Of a stretch of 26,395 bases of DNA, positions 1 to 8,111 are shown one piece after another (position 1 is the stretch's first letter; every line of letters begins with the position of its first letter). This stretch comes from Mesostigma viride. Taxonomy: Eukaryota > Streptophyta > Mesostigmatophyceae > Mesostigmatales > Mesostigmataceae. Location: assembly GCA_009746045.1 (NCBI GenBank), contig RPFO01002269.1:1-26395 (forward strand), written 5' to 3'. Below the pieces are notes generated by a model that did no database searches, was not told the origin of the DNA, and saw nothing but the letters and a program-made list of their open reading frames with translations. The position numbers were made by a program, and so were the translations under genes.

Positions 1-1
1 G

Positions 2-1637
2 TGCCAGGGGCAGGAGCCCTTGGTTGATGACCTCATATTGCCAGCTGCTAGTCATCCAAGCAGTTTGGGCATTGGTCCTCACTCACTTGCTGGACACAGC
101 CCTATCAACTACCAAGGCCTGGTGAAGCTCATGTCCTCTCCCATTATGTGTCCCCAGGTCACACTGGGTCTGATTAAATCTGGGGAGGACTGGATCTCCA
201 AGAAATGCGTGGAACCTGTCAATGACCTGCCTCCTGCACGGCGTCTACTCAAGGTCAAGTTTGTCATCAAGATGAAGGAGGTGGACGGGGTCAAGGTACC
301 ACATGTCAGGCTGCAGTGCTGAATCATTGAGTTCAAGGGTACTGGTGAGTGCACTGCTGAGGAGTTGTATACCCCTGGCATGTTGCATGACACTTGGAGG
401 CTGCTGCTGTGTGTATTTCTAGGCCTTCTCAACAAGGGCTTGGACTATGGCTCAGTGGTGGTAGACTTCAAGAGAGCATTTCTGGAGGGGGATGCAGATG
501 TGGCACAGGAAAAGTGGGAGGGCAAGACGCCTTTCTATGTCAGGGTGCCTGCTGTATGGAAAAGGGACATTCACACTGAGTTCCTGAAAATCCTCAAGGG
601 CCTGGAGGGTCTGAGGTCAAGTCCAATAATCTGGAGGGAGACACTCAACCGTTTCCTGAAGGAGCATTGCAACTTGAAGGTTTCTCCTGTAGACCCCTGT
701 CTGTTTCTGGGGCAAAGGGAAGGCCTACCAGTGTATGCTTCGCTGCACGGGGATGACCTGCACCTGCTGGCTCCTACGTCGTGGCTTAAGCAGTTGATCT
801 CCATCATTAAGTCCAAGTTTCCTCTGGGTAGGGAGCAATGGCAGGTGGAGAATGAGCCTCTGCTGTTTGTGGGCATGGAGGCCACACTGGTGAAGAAGGA
901 GGGAGAATGGCGTATGCTGCTGGTGGGGGGTAATGATTATCAAGAAACCCTCATTAGCAAGCTTCCTCCAGTCATCACGCAGGCACTGTGTCCTATGGTC
1001 AGGGGCATGGTTGCTTGGGTGGCAGGTATTTCCAGGCCAGACCTTATGGTCATAGCCAGGTTGCCTGATGACATGCTGATGGAGCTAGGGTCTGCCAAGG
1101 GCGCTGATCAGGTCAAGGCTTCATCTGGCATTCTGTTGTCTGCAGTGGATTTATCACAACCCATTTGCATGGAGCTGTATGTGGATAGCTCAATGGACAG
1201 CAGGCAGGTCTCCAAGGTCAGGGGCAGGGCTGCAGGGCTCTTTGTGCTCAGACAGGAAGGCCTGGGGAGTTTGGTGAGCTGGTTTAGTCGCCTGCACAAA
1301 CGGGTGGCTGTCAGCAGTGATGTGGCAGAATGCAGGGCTATTTGTGAAGGCATTCACACAAGCCTTTATCTGAAGGAGTTGCTTCATCAGATGACTTCTA
1401 ACACTCCTTGGCCACTTCAGGTTACCACTCTTCTAAAAACAGACTCCATGGGGATGGTGCAGTTTGTGCACAGGCAGATGGCCAGAAGTAGGGACTTGGA
1501 CTATCTCCTTGGCCAATATTGAGCATATCCCTGGGGTTGGCAATCCTGCTGATGCTTTGACCAAGCTAGTGCAGAAGGCAGCAGTGCAGTACAAGGTTCT
1601 TCAGTCTCTGATGGACCCATCTCAGCAAGCTGTCTAA
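2..1637 (+). pseudogene. copia-1 Pol 3' part: reverse transcriptase-RNase H, decayed and cut by the window edge
   Basis: The reading frame is open from the left window edge, so the N-terminal side lies outside. It aligns by eye along its whole length with the better preserved copia-type Pol at 12583-14292. RT motif A is VDFKRAFLEGD (Asp about 460). The catalytic motif is LHGDD near 746-760, instead of the usual YVDD. RNase H follows with Asp in LYVDSS, Glu in VAECRA and Asp in KTDSMG. An in-frame TGA at 320-322 interrupts the frame between VRLQC and IIEFKG, and the same frame resumes directly. At about 1505-1515 a small deletion (8 or so residues shorter than copia-2) shifts the frame; the tail EHIPGVGNPADALTK then runs in another frame to TAA at 1635-1637. 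Such a protein would copy element RNA into cDNA and remove the RNA strand. With two breaks this copy is probably inactive. Its protease and integrase are not in the window. Confidence 0.85.
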
Positions 1638-2553
1638 GCCGGTGCCTGGTTATAGGGCATTGGAGAAGCAGATTGTGTGGTAGTGTCAGCATTGTGACTG
1701 GCATAATACCTGTATTTTAGTCTGTACTAAGGCTCATGGACCATGGTACACTCACTCTGATCATAATCAGGATACAGCCAGGTTTTGGCTGGGGTTCATG
1801 CTGTTGACTACACAAGGTTGACAGGTCCATTACAGGCCATGTATTCTATTTTAAAAGAAATGTATATTTGTACATACTTCTCACAATGGTCTGGGAACCT
1901 TCATACTGGGGTTTATAGGGCGGGGTTCGATTCCCTGGTATTATGTTTCTACAAGCTGGCCTGTTCAGGTGTTTGCCTGTTCAGACTTCCCTAGTTCCCC
2001 AGGGCAGGATTTAATTGTTGCCTATGTGTTTCATTTTGTCATTTGTTTGCTGTGGCAGTTTACCATCTGGCAAGTAGACAGGCGCCGTAAGACGGGCGCC
2101 AATAGACCCCTGTTGAGAGAATGACAGGCAAACTATTGTAATACGCCTTACTTTGTCAAGTGGTATATTAATTGTCATGGATTTATTGTACTGATATTGA
2201 ATATGTACTGGGTTTTATGGCATTAGTATCTGGGATTAATGTAACTCACCGCCAGAAGGTCATTGTACTGGAGGCTCTACCGAGGTGATGGGATTAATTC
2301 CTGGAGAAGACCTCATAGAAATATATAACCTGTATGTATTTAATTTTGTGTTTCTAATATCTGGTGGTACTCTGTAATGCCACTTCCATAGGTTTTTCTC
2401 CATTTCTCATGGAATGGTTTTCCCTGTGGCAGATCTGTTTCTTTTCCAGTTCCTTAAAAGAAAGGGCTGGGGGAATGGCATTGGCACATCTGTTCAAGCT
2501 TCAAGCTGGAGTGAAGGACATTTCAAGCTACTTCAAGGGTCCCTGGCAGGGGA
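1638..2553 (+). other. noncoding 3' internal region of copia-1
   Basis: I find no gene in these 916 bases between the RNase H stop and the LTR. The only structure I can point to is GGCGCC on both sides of an 8 bp spacer at 2081-2100. The last bases before the LTR, GGCAGGGGA (2545-2553), are purine-rich and sit where the plus-strand primer (polypurine tract) of an LTR element belongs. The same region of copia-2 is only about 370 bp, so this tail is long. Confidence 0.5.
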
Positions 2554-2803
2554 TGTGATCCCTAAAGAAAAGAAGGGATTGGAGTTGACGTAAAGGATTT
2601 ACGTTAGATGGATAGAGATTGTTACGCTCTTTCCAACGGCACCTTGAACGCCTCATTTGGTTGGGACGTAAAAGTTATGACGTTTCCTAGGCTGTGCCGA
2701 CAGTACCCGGCGCGCCACTGTGGGCGCGTACGGACACAGGATGTACAAGTGTCACTTTGATAGTCCGCAGGACGTTGACAGGACTTGTACAGGACTTGAT
2801 AGT

Positions 2804-2952
2804 CAATTGATAGGTAGGCGTGCTGTAGCGCGCCAGGACCTATGAGACAATTGATGCTGAGTAATGTACGGATAGGTCCACAGGACTAGCCGTATGGACA
2901 ATTGATAGATCTGCGCGCCAAAGGCGTGCCAGAGTCTGTGTGATCAATTGAT
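2804..2952 (+). promoter_or_regulatory. four spaced CAATTGAT repeats in the copia-1 LTR U3
   Basis: CAATTGAT occurs at 2804-2811, 2848-2855, 2899-2906 and 2945-2952, spaced 44, 51 and 46 bp apart. GCGCGCC occurs nearby at 2710-2716, 2828-2834 and 2913-2919. TGACGT, a bZIP-type core, occurs at 2586, 2678 and 3104 in the same LTR. Regular spacing of short motifs in the U3 of an LTR suggests transcription factor sites, but this is inference from repetition alone. Confidence 0.35.
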
Positions 2953-3136
2953 TGACAGTTCAGCTGTGACAGTACAGCTGAATACTTGGACGCGTCCCTA
3001 GCAAGCTATATGTGTGACTTGGTAGCTCTAGGACGCTAGCTCTTGCGTGCACGTTCTCTTGGCACTGCGACCCTGTCGCCTGTGCTGCGTGCAGTCTTGG
3101 AAGTGACGTGACTTACGTCTGTGTTTCCATTATTCT

Positions 3137-3142
3137 AATAAA
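3137..3142 (+). terminator. polyadenylation signal AATAAA in the copia-1 LTR
   Basis: A canonical AATAAA hexamer lies 50 bp before the inferred LTR end, the usual place for the signal that sets the 3' end of the retroelement RNA. Confidence 0.5.
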
Positions 3143-3192
3143 GGCAACATTCCTGCAAGAGCCATGGCGATCTTCGGCATTTCTCTCTCACA

Positions 3193-4181
3193 ACTGATAT
3201 GCATGGGAGGCCAAGGATTCACACTGAATGAGGGTTGCAAGCTCAGAGGTAATGCAGGTGGTAAGATAATGAGGGACCAACACTGCATCAGGGAGACGCC
3301 ATCTATTATGATTTTGCCACGACTCTGTGTTTTGAGTCAGCAGCATAATAAAGGTGAAAAACTGTTGAGGGGTAGACTTAACATCTAGTTTAGGAAGGTT
3401 AGCAAAGAGGGGAAGAGCAGGGGGCTTAGGAGGATGGGAAGGATCAGATCTACCCATAGGGCCACTGTCGTCCATGCACTGCTACATACGATGGATAGAA
3501 GGAAGGGAGAGGATTGGTTTTGGGTAAAGGTCTAGCCGGGGCCACCGTTTCAGGTTGGTGCCCATAGGAAAAGGGGACAGTATAGGGTTCACGGAGGGAG
3601 GAATAGTAGGCAAAATGATCATAATTTCTGTCATCCAGGGGCATGGTGCTAAAATCACTATAACTTCTAGCTCTGCTACACGGAAAGGAACCTGGGCAGC
3701 CTCATAGGCCGTGTCAGGGTAGGACCAAGAAGCAGGAGGATAAAAGGGAACTGCACTAGGGCGACCAGAAGGGCCTACAGGGGCAGGGTTGCGACCCATG
3801 TTATAAGCAGGGATGGAAGGACCAGGATGAGATTGAGGCCTAGAAACATTCTCAGGAAGTGAGGACCTAGTTGAGGGTTGAGCCAACCAAGTTTGCAGGA
3901 GGAGCAGGGGCCTGGTTCAAGGTAAAAGAAGGGTCTTCACTAAATCTGACACGCATACGTTGTTCAAAGGTTTGAGGGGTAACAGAGGAACGACGACGAC
4001 CACTAGTGGTAGGGGAAGGAGGTGAGGTACGTAGGATACCTTGAGGAGTGAGGTGGTGTACCGTTTCCAAGGAGTCCCGTCTATTGCCACTAGTATTGTT
4101 GTTATTATTATTAGTATTATTAGTGTTATTAGTATTATTAGTGGTAGGTATAGGTGACATCTCTCCACCCACTGGATCCAT
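3193..4181 (-). pseudogene. gag-like gene, frameshifted and truncated by copia-1
   Basis: Read on the minus strand from ATG at 4181-4179, the product begins MDPVGGEMSP. An Asn/Thr-rich stretch encoded by AAT-type repeats follows, then a Ser/Pro/Arg-rich region (SPPSPTTSGRRRSS). The frame then alternates: first frame to about 3880, second frame about 3880-3650 (Pro-rich, PSIPAYNMGRNPAPVGP), back to the first to about 3470, then the second again to the LTR junction. The last part, LPKLDVKSTPQQFFTFI and about 50 residues after it, resembles the start of a retrotransposon capsid domain (P-x-hydrophobic-D-x-x-S-x-x-x-F). It is cut at 3193 by the copia-1 LTR, and the stop codon read there comes from LTR sequence. 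The gag assignment is moderate: it rests on the layout (low-complexity N-terminus, then a capsid-like start) and on its place beside other retroelement parts. Confidence 0.5.
4094..4142 (-). repeat. AAT-type trinucleotide repeat coding an Asn/Thr tract
   Basis: A run of ATT/GTT/AGT triplets on the plus strand is read on the minus strand as alternating Asn and Thr codons inside the gag-like gene. It is prone to slippage and explains part of that gene's low complexity. Confidence 0.7.
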
Positions 4182-4302
4182 GTTCACTATGAGGAAAAAC
4201 AATTTAAGGTTTCAATAAGAAAATTTACAGCAACCTAATTTAAAGCAAGGAAAATAAAAAGGAAAAACCTTTAATATCCTAAGAAAAGGAAAACAAGTGA
4301 AA
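4178..4302 (-). other. leader between the HBD gene and the gag-like gene; arms diverge here
   Basis: On the minus strand this AT-rich stretch separates the TGA of the HBD-domain gene (4305-4303) from the ATG of the gag-like gene. It is homologous to 26293-26395 but clearly diverged, with substitutions and several indels, whereas everything inward is substitution-free. Just before the gag ATG a pyrimidine-rich run ends in CATAG, followed by TGAACATGG, which looks like a 3' splice site. The right-arm copy has CTAAG at the same place. Confidence 0.45.
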
Positions 4303-4482
4303 TCAATCCTTTTTAACAACAGTAATAGAGAGAGAACCAAATTCCAGGATGAGAGGAGTGTCAACACTAGACGAAGAGGATACAGCACGTCGAGGGGGAG
4401 ACGAAGGAGGAGTAGCAAACACTAGAGATTCCACAGGAGGACGAACGTGAGGAGTAGGGCGCACATGTAGACCTATAGATCT

Positions 4483-4496
4483 GCATGATTCACTAT
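4483..4496. repeat. target-site duplication of copy A, 3' side
   Basis: GCATGATTCACTAT here repeats exactly at 5331-5344, at the two borders of the insertion. Confidence 0.85.
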
Positions 4497-5330
4497 TAAT
4501 TAATAAATTAAACTCGTGCTCCCATTGGGGAGTCACGGAGCACCGAAGTGCTTTTAATCCCTGTGTGTGCACTACAGGAGAAAGGGCAGAGACCCCCAGT
4601 CTCCTTCATGCCAAAGGCATGCCACAGCTGCAATCGGGCGCGGCTAGCTAAAAGGACAGGCTAACGATCCGGCAAACTGTGGGTGCAATAAGACCCATGT
4701 GAGCATATCATAGCAAGGAGCGTGGGCAAGTAATCTGAACATAGCCAGGGCGTAGCATGGCTGTACTAGGACTAGGCTAAGGCTATGGCTGGTTGTGTAC
4801 CGTGCGTTGGCGGCACGTGACTAGGTGTGTTGGCACAGCTAGGCAACATTCTAGGCATGGCTGCCTTAGCGGCAGTGACGCCAATGGTTACAAGCTAGGG
4901 CTATTGCTATTCTAGCCCGCTGGGGGCGTCCACATCTTGTGGTTGATCATCAGGTCCCCGCCCCTCCAGTACACCTTGGGCTTCTGGGGGTCCTGCTTAT
5001 GGCGGAGGTATTCCGGCCACAGGTCGCGTCGCTGCTGTTGCTGAGCGGGGGTGAGGTCGTCATCCAGAGTCCAGGTGAGGTCGTGCAACCGCTTGCGACG
5101 AGAGAGGAACCGCTGCTTATCCTCGATCAGGGGAGGAGAAGGTGAGTAGAACTGGTGGGGGAGCCGCCTTGTCCCGTGAGTGGGGAAGGCGGTGGCACCC
5201 ACGCAGTTCTACCTCACCTACCAGGCCCATGAGGGTAAGAAGCTGGTTCTTGAGCTCGTCAGCAAGAGAGGTTGACGTCTCACCTGGCTTCTGGGGGAAG
5301 CGACGTAGCACCACTCGGCACTCGCGGCGA
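4497..5330 (-). mobile_element. ORF1-only non-LTR (LINE-derived) element, copy A
   Basis: An 834 bp insertion flanked by a perfect 14 bp target-site duplication (ATAGTGAATCATGC on the minus strand) and ending in a TAAT-rich tail, both typical of target-primed reverse transcription. Its 5' half encodes the C-terminal part of an ORF1-type RNA-binding protein. Its 3' ~415 bp are noncoding and contain the repeated motif GGCATGCC and related inverted words. There is no reverse transcriptase. A second copy at 8112-8944 has the same architecture, so this looks like a non-autonomous family rather than a random truncation. Confidence 0.75.
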
Positions 5331-5336
5331 GCATGA
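4912..5336 (-). pseudogene. LINE ORF1p-like C-terminal RNA-binding domain, copy A (frameshifted)
   Basis: On the minus strand the order of motifs fits the RRM plus C-terminal domain of L1-type ORF1 proteins (Transposase_22 family), which coat LINE RNA. These are ELRGCHRLP, then APPPVLLTF, DKQRFLSRRKRLHDL, DDDLTPAQQQQRRDLWP, and finally YWRGGDLMINHKM before TAG (4914-4912). A GATC tetramer between FSSP and EDKQRF, absent from copy B, shifts the frame, so the domain is read from two overlapping frames. The coiled-coil N-terminal half of a normal ORF1p is missing. Confidence 0.65.
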
Positions 5337-5344
5337 TTCACTAT
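5331..5344. repeat. target-site duplication of copy A, 5' side
   Basis: An exact 14 bp match to 4483-4496. Taking one copy away leaves the HBD gene in a single codon phase, which supports the borders. Confidence 0.85.
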
Positions 5345-6687
5345 GGGCTATAAGGAAATGCTGAGCTTCTTCAAAGGTAATAAATTTCTTATACCTAATG
5401 ACGTTGTATGAACGGTTTTGCACTATCTTCCTAGCATCAGACCAAGAAAGGAAAATTGAGGACCACTGAGGCGTGATTACTACGTTATATTTAGCTAAAC
5501 TATTCTCGCTGGAAGAATGGGAAGGAGCAGTAAACGAACGCCGTTGATTCATGAGAACTCACCTGGTAGGTCTTGTGACGTCAAGCTACACTAGGAGACA
5601 CTAGGAGAATGAACACTAGGAGAATGAGGAGCAGCCATGGCTGATCTAGGGTGTCTGAAACCGAACCATATTGACGACGCACGCAGGTACGAGGATTCCA
5701 GCGCCAGGTGGTCGTAAGTATCCGGTTCAAGAGCTCTGCGTCAGGCAAAGGGCGTCTAAATACAAAACAGGCAAGGTACAGAAAAGGCGTAATCTACCAG
5801 ACGCTACTCGTCTCACTGCCGTGGGATCAAAAGTCGAACCTAACTATGGCCGAAAAACAGCAACATAAAGAAAACATCTGCGTCAAAGGAGGAGCAGGAA
5901 CTATCTATCGAGGGTTTTCCGCTGTGAGCAGGTCTAATTACTATCCAGGCGTGTCCCGGATCGGGCATCACTACTCTGCTAGCTTGCCGGCGACCCGCCC
6001 ATTACCTGGCAAGGATGTGTCGTCTTCGTATTCCCGGTCGCGGAAGGTTAGGGGTGTGAATGGATTCTGCTGCAAGGGATGGTCGTCACGTTCACTACCT
6101 GAACTACCTCCGAGTCCAATGTTGCGGCTCTGTTCTCTACTAGCTACCTCCTCTACCTAACCCACGTCTAATGCTACCTAATTTAGTGAGGCCGCCTCTA
6201 CTTAAACCCTGTGCGAAAGACGAGCGTGACAAACTGGATCTCAATGCATTAACATAAGTACGACTGTAATATGCCATAGGCCATTCAACCAAAACCCGTT
6301 TACTCCAGGATAACGTAGGAAACACTACTACACTGCCATGACCCTAGCTATATGTGTCAATTCATAACACACGCCGAGTGCATGCCTACCCGAGGGGTAG
6401 GTTGTGCATAAATGATCACCAACGGTCCAGCATGCTCGGGCCGACATGGCCCTCGCCTACAGATGCATAGAAGCACACTGGTCCACTACATTCTACACGA
6501 AGGATAAGGACCACTATACTAAAGTACGCGGCGCGGCGCCAAATGCAACCATAACACCGGGGCACCGGGACACACAATCAACATTGTCCACCGGTACAAT
6601 TAAGCTACACGTAAAACTATAAGAATGACTGAGGCGAAGAACCTAATTTACGTCCGTAACTGTGACAGATTGTTATGCGACGTGACA
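5345..6687 (-). repeat. tandem unit 2 (outer), about 1.35 kb
   Basis: This unit is a diverged copy of 6688-8091. Shared landmarks on the minus strand, in order: TGT(C/T)ACGTCGC at the start; GTTACGGACGTAAATTAGG; CGTACTTTAGTA; GTCGGCCCGAGCAT; ACTCGGCGTGTGTTATGAATT; GGAGGTAGTT; a splice donor-like CAG|GTAATG (about 6005); an acceptor-like TTTCAG (about 5655); and the HBD domain. The landmark period is about 1403 bp. A 7 bp-stem hairpin CCTACCC-CGA-GGGTAGG (6385-6401) is present here but not in unit 1. Beyond the two short coding remnants I see no gene. Confidence 0.7.
6140..6325 (-). pseudogene. Arg/Gly-rich coding remnant in unit 2
   Basis: A 61-codon frame on the minus strand contains MAYYSRTYVNALRSSLSR followed by an R-G-rich run (GLSRGGLTKLGSIRRGLGRG). 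Unit 1 has a degenerate counterpart (MAYCNRMYKNALR, then RRGSWVGRDRGSPRR) at about 7400-7660. Conservation of the protein pattern between diverged units suggests it once was coding, perhaps the first exon of the HBD-domain gene, with RG repeats binding RNA. The frame is broken soon after, and the function is not known. Confidence 0.35.
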
Positions 6688-6930
6688 GTCGGTTTGACTA
6701 TACCAAAGACAGAAATGTTGTGCTTCTTCAAAGAGGTGAAACTTCTTATATCTAAGCACGTCGGGAACAGAGGAATTATTAATCACAGCACGGGCATCAG
6801 CCCAAGAAATGAAGGACAATGCATGACCAAGAGGAAGTGATGACAGCATTGTATTTTGCACGGCTATTATCACTATAGAGGAATTGGAACGAGGACGGTT
6901 GGAAAAACGATGTCGCCCAGTACCCTGCAT
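6673..6930 (-). pseudogene. RNase H1 N-terminal (HBD)-like domain, inner copy
   Basis: An 85-codon minus-strand frame starts MQGTGRHRFSNRPRSNSS and carries ISWADARAVINNSS and RYKKFHLFEEAQHF, matching the outer copy's domain residue for residue at the key positions. The region before SWADAR has an extra segment of about 10 residues compared with the outer copy. After CLWYSQTDCHVA it stops as it runs into the start of unit 2, so the Ser/Pro-rich tail is lost. It is probably a decayed duplicate. Confidence 0.5.
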
Positions 6931-8091
6931 GATAACGCACCTGGTCGACGTGAAACTGAGGAACTAGACATTACAGGAGGTGTCGAATCGGGTGTCGTTG
7001 CCGGATCTGAAAGCACACCGACCACGCGGACGAGGAATCCAGCACCTGTTGGTATGTGAGCAGCCAGCTCAGGGTTCGGCACAAGAAATCATCTAAGAAA
7101 ACGCAGCAGCATGCACGGAAAAGAGGTTTAGTCTAAAGAGACGCTAATTAATCGTCTCCCTAACCAGCTCGATTGAACCGTCTCAACAACTATCTAAGGT
7201 CAAACAGCACTCTTATAAGGAAATGCATACACAGGAGGAAAAAGAAGCTAGCTACGTGATGGTTTCATCCGCTACAAGCAGGTCTAACTTCTAGCCAAGG
7301 CGTGTCGCGAATCGGGCAGCACTACCCAGCTAGCTTGCAGGCGACCCGCCCAGCCAGGCTTACCTGTCAAGGGGTTGTCTGCTTCTGACAGTACCCTGAC
7401 CGCGGAAGGTCTCTGGCATATAATAAGGTGACTGTTGCAAGGGAACTTCGTCGTGTCCTGGCACCTAAACTACCTCCGACACCCAATTGTTACGCCTCGG
7501 ACTACCTCTATCACGACCTACCCAAGAGCCTCGCCTGACTTTATCCAAACTAGTGAGGGTGCCTAGTGATGAGGATCCTTATTGTGGATAAGACCTGGGA
7601 TGCGACGATTCAGTTCTCAATGCATTCTTGTACATTCGATTACAGTAAGCCATACACCGATTCAATTCAGGGTACTACGAAGGAAACACTAATACGCCAT
7701 GACCCAAGCTCATCTGTATTATTACGAATTCATAACACACGCCGAGTGCAATTCACGAAGGACAGCAGCTGCATAAGTGACCGGTCGCCGACATGCGTGT
7801 ATGCTCGGGCCGACATCGACCCTCGCCTCAGCAGTGCAGGACCAACGCATGTCCACAAGGCTATTAAACACGGAGGATAAAAGGACCACTACTAAAGTAC
7901 GCTGAGCGCGGCGCAACTGCACCGAACCACCATACTGTACAATTGCCACGTCACAAGGCCCGGAACCAACCGGCCAAAAGGTCCTAACTACTTGTAAGCC
8001 TAGGAAAGTCAACGGACTGTTTCGGAATGGCTGAGGCAACAAAAGACCTAATTTACGTCCGTAACAACAACAAAAGATACGCGACGTAACA
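6688..8091 (-). repeat. tandem unit 1 (inner), about 1.4 kb
   Basis: This is the diverged partner of 5345-6687, with the same landmark order. The donor-like CAG|GTAAG (about 7363) and acceptor-like CTTTCAG (about 7007) would bound a 357 bp intron, against 351 bp in unit 2. The boundary between units falls within the HBD coding end of unit 1, so the duplication is head-to-tail. Divergence is high, so it is old compared with the palindrome. Confidence 0.7.
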
Positions 8092-8100
8092 ACCATGGCC

Positions 8101-8111
8101 CAAATTGCTAT
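8101..8111. repeat. target-site duplication of copy B, 3' side
   Basis: CAAATTGCTAT matches CAAATTCCTAT at 8945-8955 with one mismatch, at the two borders of the copy B element. Confidence 0.6.

Larger units (their letters stand above)
2554..3192 (+). repeat. 3' LTR of copia-1 (639 bp)
   Basis: The segment starts TGTGA (2554-2558) and ends TCACA (3188-3192), the TG...CA inverted ends expected of an LTR. A purine-rich tract lies immediately upstream. It contains a polyadenylation signal AATAAA (3137-3142) about 50 bp from its end and a weak TATA-like CTATATG at about 3006-3012. These would place the U3 region at about 2554-3030 and a short R-U5 after it. Immediately past the right end, minus-strand gag-like coding sequence begins, which marks an insertion junction. 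The expected 5 bp target duplication is ACTGA (3193-3197); its partner would lie beside the 5' LTR, outside the window. The exact left end is inferred, since the 5' LTR cannot be compared. Confidence 0.6.
4303..5552 (-). pseudogene. RNase H1 N-terminal (HBD/viroplasmin)-like gene, outer copy, split by an insertion
   Basis: Read on the minus strand, it begins MNQRRSFTAPSHSSSEN, and residues about 20-70 fit the hybrid-binding domain of RNase H1 (caulimovirus viroplasmin fold): YNVVITPQWSSIFLSWSDAR, then RYKKFITFEEAQHFL. The conserved marks are the Tyr near the start, the S-W-x-x-A/C-R helix start, and Y-K-K-F-x-T-x-E-E-A. The family binds RNA:DNA hybrids or double-stranded RNA. After HSESC the gene is interrupted by an 834 bp element at 4497-5330. 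On the far side, past the target duplication, the same codon phase continues with RSIGLHVRP, a Ser/Pro-rich tail and VKKD before TGA (4305-4303). Uninterrupted, it would be about 140 residues and would have no RNase H catalytic domain. A splice donor-like CCAG|GTGAGT lies just upstream of the ATG, so further exons are possible. Confidence 0.6.

Noticed and set aside
5345-8091. The tandem 1.4 kb units as a pair of LTRs
   Set aside because: They are adjacent with no internal region, start within coding sequence of each other, lack TG...CA ends and polypurine or primer sites, and are highly diverged.
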